From Sceloporus undulatus (taxonomy: Eukaryota > Chordata > Lepidosauria > Squamata > Phrynosomatidae): a DNA stretch of 64,000 bases. Positions 59,266 through 64,000 of the stretch are shown here, one piece after another. The translations under genes were made by a program, and so were the position numbers. Under the pieces are notes generated by a model that worked only from the letters and a program-made list of their open reading frames with translations, made no database searches and was not told the DNA's origin. How positions within the stretch are numbered: the stretch's first letter is position 1; each line of letters starts with the position of its first letter. The stretch covers positions 108,703,129 to 108,767,128 of the forward strand of contig NC_056527.1 of assembly GCF_019175285.1 (NCBI RefSeq), written 5' to 3'.

Positions 59266-60029
59266 AATCTTCCTCTCTTTCTACTTCCCTCCATCTTTCC
59301 TAGCATTGTTGTTTTTTTACAATGATTCATGTCTTCTCATGATGTGTCCAAAATATAACAGACTCAATTATGTCACCTTGGCTTCCAGGGAGTATTCAGT
59401 CCTGATCTTGAAAAGGGTGGATTTGAATTGAAATTTTACTATGCTCGGGAGTTGAAAATTATAGTACTGAAATGTATAGAGAGCAAATGTTGCCAGGATA
59501 ATGCCGAATCCTCTGCTCTGGAATGTAATTAATCCCTGAAATGGCTTCTAACTCAGGATACTAACCCACATAAAGGGAAGTACTGCAGACACAGTTTGAA
59601 GTCAATAAAAGAAAACATATAGATAACAGTTTGATTGATGGGTACCCCACGACAGATAGAGACGTATGTTAGTTGTAATTTTTGAGCATCCAATGAATGT
59701 AAAAGGGGTGTATGTGTTTAATTTATATGTAATCAATGAAATGTGATTTGTAGCTTCCTTTGTCAAAGTACTGTAATAGATTGATTCACTTTGGAATCTA
59801 GGCCCCAGAAAATTGGAACTTTTTTCCTCTGGAAACACTGCAGCCAAAATAAAGTACAGTTCAGTCTGTTTCCTTTTCAGTCGTGCTTCTGGGTCTCCCT
59901 AGTTCTGAAAGGAAATCGGCAACAATCTGATCAAGGACCCATTTGTTTGTCTTTCCGGCGGTCCACAGTATCCACAGCACTCTTCTCCAGCAGCATCACC
60001 TCTCAAATGAATTATTTTGTTTCTGTCAT

Positions 60030-60389
60030 AGAACCATAGAGTTGGAAGAGACTGCAAGGACCATCCAGTCCAACCCTCCTCTGCCATGCAGGAAATCACA
60101 ATCAAAGCATCTCCGACAGATGGCCATCCAGCCTCTGTTTGAAGACCTCTAAGGAAGGAGACTCCACTACACTTTAAGGAAGTGTGTTCCACTGTCGAAC
60201 AGCCCTCACTGTCTGGAAGTTCCTCCTAATGTTGAGGTGGGCTCTCTTTTGCTGCAGCTTGCATCCACTGTTCTGGGTCCTAGTCTCTGGAGCAGCAGAA
60301 AACAAGCTTGCTCCCTCCTCAATATGACATCCCTTCAAATATTTAAACAGGGCTATCATAGCACCTCTTAGTCTTCTCTTCTCGCATGG
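60030..60389 (-). mobile_element. CR1 LINE 3' fragment
   Basis: ATAGAACCATAGAGTTGGAA, CATCCAGTCCAACCCTC, then reverse ORF words EEGASLFSAAPETRTQNSGC, AHLNIRRNFQTVRAVRQWNT. Broken. Confidence 0.9.
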
Positions 60390-60495
60390 TTATTACCTTC
60401 AGGCTATGTTTATAAGGTGTGCCAGAAACATAAACGAATGTTGTGTTTAGACTTGGGTCCCATCTTCAAGATATCTCACTGTATACATATATGCA
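60390..60495 (+). mobile_element. Tigger-like element, right half
   Basis: ATTACCTTCAGGCTATGTTT, GTTTAGACTTGGGTCCCATC, CAAGATATCTCACTGTATAC, the next part of the consensus after 58822. Confidence 0.7.
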
Positions 60496-60749
60496 AATAC
60501 AAATACTAATCCCAAAATATGACCAGATGTCATAACTGCAAAGGCTAACAAAGCACTTGTAAAATGTAAGGACCTTCAAGAAAAAAAATGTAGGGCATTC
60601 CAAAATGAAAGCTATAAACACTGATAGAAATCTAATTTCCTGTTTCTTAGGCATGCTCAAAATGGAGGACATTTTGGGATCCCTCCTCCTGGGCAGAAGC
60701 TTGAAACGTAGGGCATGTCCTGGAAAAGGAGGACGTGTGGCCACCCTGA

Positions 60750-61330
60750 AAAATGAATAAATAACTGGGGCTGTAGATCTGTAAAGAAATGTTTGGCAAT
60801 TAGTATTCAAAGAGATAAAAGAAATAACATAAACTGATTTAGAATTCTGTCCAAAGACAGCACTGCTATCTATATATGATAATAAGATGAACTGCACCCA
60901 GGATATAAAGGACTTAATTACTAATCTATTAAGAACAGTGAGACTAATTATAGCAAAAAGGTTGAAAGATCGAGGAGATCTACAAATGTAAGATTGATAT
61001 AAAGAGATATGGCAAATGGCAATTAATGAGAAGCTAACTTGCAGAATTAAGGTTAAAAAAAGGAATAACGAGGGGAAGTGATTTTGAAGCAATATGGAAA
61101 ACATATGTACAAAAGGCTTTAGTAAGAGTATTATTCCTTTGTGGAATTATGAATAGTATATGATGAAAAGAAGATGGTAAGAAGAATGAAGATATTAATA
61201 ACAATTTAATGTATTTTTAAAAATTACTGGTTTAATTAATATTAAATGGTTTGATAGGAATAAGTTTTAGATAAGAATGGATGATCAATGTGATTTATTA
61301 CACATTGTATGTGGAATATGATGTAAAAGG
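60750..61330 (+). mobile_element. L1-type LINE ORF2 C-terminal remnant
   Basis: Plus-strand translation gives LRTVRLIIAKRLKDRGDLQM and EIWQMAINEKLTCRIKVKK, resembling the end of vertebrate L1 ORF2, with in-frame stops. The 212-residue open frame on the minus strand here is its antisense shadow. Confidence 0.5.
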
Positions 61331-61379
61331 TTTTTTAAATACTGTACTATTGTATCAGGTTATCATACCAAAAGATAAG

Positions 61380-61990
61380 AAAAAAGCCGACGCCAGGGGG
61401 CGCTCGCCCACAGTTAACGCTCCATCTCTATGGTCAAGCAGAAAGGTAGAGCGGCACTAGGAGCGCGAAGCATGACGGGATTGATAGCCTTCTCGCACAA
61501 CTATTCTGCCCCAAGTGGGGGGAAGGCGGAAGTTGGGACTACATTTCCCAACCCACCTCGCGACAGCAACCTTTTACCCCCCCTCACGTGATAAAGGAAG
61601 CTTGTTGTTACTTTATACGCCGTTTCAACCCCGGCTTCTAAGAGAAGAATGCAGGAATTCTTGTGGAGGAAGGCGCCATAAATAATCCTCGGCAGGTAAG
61701 ACATCGATAGAAAGGCCTCCCCTTCCCCTCATCGTACGGCGCATGCGCGCGCACTCTTTATCATCTCCCATACTTTCCACCGTTTAGGCCTTTACTAACC
61801 GTTTCTGGTGCCGCGTTCTCTCTTTGGCAGTGCGCATGCGCAAACAGTTAACGGGCCTCTGCCCCCGCTTCAAGATTGGCCACGCCCTTTCCCGCCGTCT
61901 AGACACGCCCACCAAGTGGTGGCAAGAATGGAGCGCAAAGGCTGCTGGGAGTTGTTTTAGGCGCTCACTTAAAATGGCGGCAGAGAGGCG
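61380..61990. promoter_or_regulatory. GC-rich, probably bidirectional promoter (THOC6 / plus-strand gene)
   Basis: CpG-rich block after 20 kb of AT-rich repeats, with GC- and CACGTG-type sites (61585-61590) and repeated GCGCATGCGC-like NRF1-type words (61740-61753, 61830-61842). It lies upstream of THOC6 on one side and of the exon at 63671 on the other. On the plus strand a clean donor CAG/GTAAGA at 61695/61696 marks a likely noncoding first exon. Human THOC6 and HCFC1R1 are known to be arranged head to head, which would give this layout. Confidence 0.6.
61393..61403 (+). promoter_or_regulatory. CTCF-type motif
   Basis: CCAGGGGGCGC, the core of the classical CTCF site, at the 5' edge of the promoter block. 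Confidence 0.45.
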
Positions 61991-62218
61991 CGGAGGATGC
62001 TGGGAAGGCTATTTGTTGCCATTCTGTGGGCGTCGAGCGGGATTAGCCAGCCTCCGTCAGGTCAAGGCAAAGGGGCCTTCGCCTGAACTGGCCTCAGAAG
62101 GAGCCCTGGAGGGATTGAGAAGATCCTGAAGGCAGGGGCACAAATGTCACTCAGTCTAGAAACATTATTGGCATATGCCTGTGTGGGGGCCTCCTGAAAC
62201 AAATGGCAGTATGGACTT

Positions 62219-62506
62219 GCCCATAGGGGATCATTGGGGAATGGTTGCCCATAGAAGAGCATTGGAGAATACATGCCCAAGAAGAAGAATAGGAGAATGC
62301 TTGCCCATAGGGGATCATTGGGGAATACATGCCCACCAAAGGTCATTGGAAAATATTTGCCCATAGAGAGTAATAGGAGAATACTTGCCCAAAGAAGAGC
62401 ATTGGAAAATATTTGGCCAAAGAAGATCATTGGGGAATACTTGCCCAAGCAGAATAATAGGAGAATGCTTGCCCATAGGGGATCATTGGGGAATACTTGT
62501 CCATAG
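62219..62506 (+). repeat. 28-bp minisatellite, ten units plus a partial one
   Basis: Ten consecutive units, each exactly 28 bases with no indel, built on GCCCATAGGGGATCATTGGG followed by GAATACTT. Three variant types alternate (A: units 1, 4, 8, 10; B: 2, 5, 7; C: 3, 6, 9). It gives long open frames on both strands that are shadows of the repeat. It lies in the presumed first intron of the plus-strand gene. Confidence 0.95.
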
Positions 62507-62584
62507 TACTTTCAATGGCAGTCAACCTCTATGTCATGTCATAACATTAGAATTCAGAGCCCTTGTAAAAAAAGCCCAACAGGT

Positions 62585-62790
62585 GGTATATATTCCAAAA
62601 CCCAAAACTTGTTTACGTGTGGCTGGGATAGTGACACCTTTGCTTTCTGGGGATTCATTGTGCTCAAATGTGGTTTTGTGCACAAAATTGTTTTAAAATA
62701 TTGCATAAAATTCTAAAGTGTATATGAAACATAATGTTTTAATCTTGGGTTCCGTCTCCAAGAGACCTTATTATGTAGGTAGATGCTTAG
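62585..62790 (+). mobile_element. Tigger-like element fragment
   Basis: TTCCAAAACCCAAAACTTGT, GATAGTGACACCTTTGCTTT, TTGTGCACAAAATTG. Ends where the Bov-B piece begins. Confidence 0.65.
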
Positions 62791-63172
62791 GTAGATGCAT
62801 GGAGAGGTGGTGCTGGAGAAGACTTCTAAGGATTCTGTGGACAGCCAAAAAGACAAACAGATCGGCCCTAGAACAGATCAAGCCAGAAATCTCCATGAAA
62901 ACCAAGGTGAATAAACTGAGGCTGTTGATTTTGGTCACATCATGATGGCATAAATTGTTAGAAAGTACAGTAATGCTAGGAAAGGTGGCAGGAAATAGAA
63001 AGAGAGGAAAGCCGCATGCTAGATGGATGGACTCTATTAAGGAGCTCATGGGTGTGAATTTGCAGGAACTACGCAGAACAGTGGAGAACAGAGAGTCTTG
63101 GAGATGTCTCATCCACAGGGTTGCCATGAGTCGATATTTACTCAAGCAGGATTAACAACAACAACATCAAAA
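62790..63172 (+). mobile_element. Bov-B (RTE) LINE 3' end
   Basis: Broken ORF2 C-terminus: RRWCWRRLLRILWTAKKTNR, LLESTVMLGKVAGNRKRGKP, HARWMDSIKELMGVNLQELR, NRESWRCLIHRVAMSRYL, stop, then AACAACAACAAC. The word GCCATGAGTCG at its end matches the tail of the window's SINEs. Confidence 0.85.
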
Positions 63173-63186
63173 TATTAGAAAACATA

Positions 63187-63330
63187 CAGGCTGAGCCTCA
63201 TCCAGAATTCTGAAATAGTCCAAAAACTAAAACTTGTTTCACAGGTGGCTGAGATAAGGACATCTTTGTTTTCAGGTGGTTCAATGTACAAAACTTGGTT
63301 TCATGCACAAAATTATTTTTAAAGACCAGG
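63187..63330 (+). mobile_element. Tigger-like element fragment
   Basis: GGCTGAGCCTCATCCAGAAT to CATGCACAAAATTATTTTT. Confidence 0.65.
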
Positions 63331-63339
63331 GCTGAATTC

Positions 63340-63610
63340 TCAGCTTGAAACCCACTCTTTTGCCTGAGCCTACTGGGAAGACCAAAACTCCATAAACGTC
63401 CTCTCCTTCCACTACATTAATTGACTGCAAACTATTTTTGCACTTTGAATTCAGCTTGGTACAACTGAAGTAAGCTGAGGAAGAAGACGGAAAGGAGGAG
63501 GATCAGAGAGAAACTGGGACTTTCTTAAAGCAGCTGAAAAAGTGGGACAACAGAGAATTAATCAGGACTGTCCCTGCCAAATGAGGACAGTTGGAGGTTA
63601 TGTTACCATG
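63340..63610 (+). repeat. Unnamed repeat
   Basis: Matches 30765-30965: CCTACTGGGAAGACCAAAAC to GAGGACAGTTGGAGG, ending 60 bases before the coding exon. Confidence 0.6.
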
Positions 63611-63670
63611 TGTTATCAAGGGAGGAGAGTTTTCCTTCAACCATCACCTATTTGCCTTTTAACTTTGCAG

Positions 63671-63864
63671 ATGGATCCAACAGCTGGTGACCAGTCAGCC
63701 ACACTGCTCCCATCCAACCTGTCCCTGCATTGCTCTCTTTTGTCAGGGAACATGGGCTGGAGCCACAGCACAGCCTCTGGCTGGCAACGAGATGTGACAC
63801 ACAAAGTGTCGTGTATCAGGTCAAGCCAAGGACTGCTGAACTTCAGTGGTACGCAGCGATCCCG
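63671..63864 (+). CDS. First coding exon of a plus-strand gene, HCFC1R1 by position
   Basis: Acceptor TTTGCAG directly precedes an ATG, the frame is open for 64 codons plus two bases, and it closes with a strong donor CG/GTAAGT. The peptide starts MDPTAGDQSATLLPSNLSL and ends LLNFSGTQRS, Ser-rich, with no domain that I recognise. The gene continues outside the window. A 5' noncoding exon ending at 61695 would supply the leader. Head-to-head placement with THOC6 suggests HCFC1R1, a small HCF-1-binding protein, but the sequence itself does not prove it: the conserved C-terminal part would lie further right. An alternative upstream start at 61998 (MLGRLFVAILWASSGISQPP, a signal-like peptide ending at a donor) does not join this exon in frame. 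Confidence 0.4.
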
Positions 63865-64000
63865 GTAAGTCTATGATGTGAGGCTCCTAACTGGATGGCA
63901 GGAACAGGGGATCTGTTTCTGGATGTACGTTGAAAAGAATGCCTTCTAAAGAGCATTCATCCTTCTGATCTTTATACACCAATATAGCTACATGTTTGGG

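Noticed and set aside
60466-61104. 212-codon minus-strand open frame
   Set aside because: Antisense shadow of an AT-rich LINE remnant whose plus-strand reading looks like an L1 end.
61998-62058. Signal-peptide-like exon MLGRLFVAILWASSGISQPP with a donor
   Set aside because: Joining it to the exon at 63671 gives an early stop; may be chance or belong to an alternative transcript.
62062-62506. Repetitive open frames on both strands over the minisatellite
   Set aside because: Open in several frames because the repeat unit lacks stops; no start or splice context.

Overview
The window is nuclear DNA from a vertebrate, very probably a squamate (iguanian-type) lizard. The genes have short exons with GT-AG introns. 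Between them lies a dense field of squamate-style repeats: tRNA-derived SINEs with a Bov-B-type tail (Sauria-SINE-like), 5S-rRNA-derived SINEs, Bov-B, CR1 and L1-like LINE pieces, pogo/Tigger-like small DNA transposons and many palindromic MITEs. I saw no retrovirus, LTR element, Polinton, CRISPR array or prokaryotic feature.

Layout. 1-4743 and 9750-14301 are two near-identical direct copies of the promoter and first exon of TNFRSF12A (Fn14), separated by a 25-N assembly gap (4744-4768) and about 5 kb of repeats. The copies differ mostly by small indels, many in homopolymers, and look like a false duplication made in assembly. The rest of TNFRSF12A (exons 2-4) lies at 17410-20310. From 20.3 to 36.7 kb I see only repeats and unassigned sequence. 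At 36786-41295 is a three-exon secreted jacalin-type lectin of the ZG16/ZG16B group. At 43975-51017 is a seven-exon gene for a 503-residue Mab21/cGAS-like nucleotidyltransferase-fold protein. It meets THOC6 (minus strand, 58408-51937) tail to tail. At 61.4-62.0 kb is a GC-rich promoter-like block with a CTCF-type motif, and a plus-strand exon at 63671-63864 runs out of the window.

Context. TNFRSF12A and THOC6 are neighbours in mammals (human 16p13.3), and a ZG16B gene lies in the same human region, so the gene set is partly conserved synteny. The gene least expected from the mammalian map is the cGAS-like one. It keeps the Gly-Ser motif and two metal-binding acids (D82, D84), but has Lys (K254) where cGAS has its third catalytic Asp, and it lacks the zinc thumb. 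THOC6 belongs to the TREX mRNA-export complex, TNFRSF12A is the TWEAK receptor, and the ZG16-like protein is a secreted lectin. They do not form one pathway.

Mobile DNA. The SINE tails resemble the 3' end of the Bov-B LINE in this same window, and several nested insertions can be ordered in time. One of them has an exact 12-base target duplication. Intron 1 of the gene starting near 61.7 kb holds a 28-bp minisatellite of ten units without indels.
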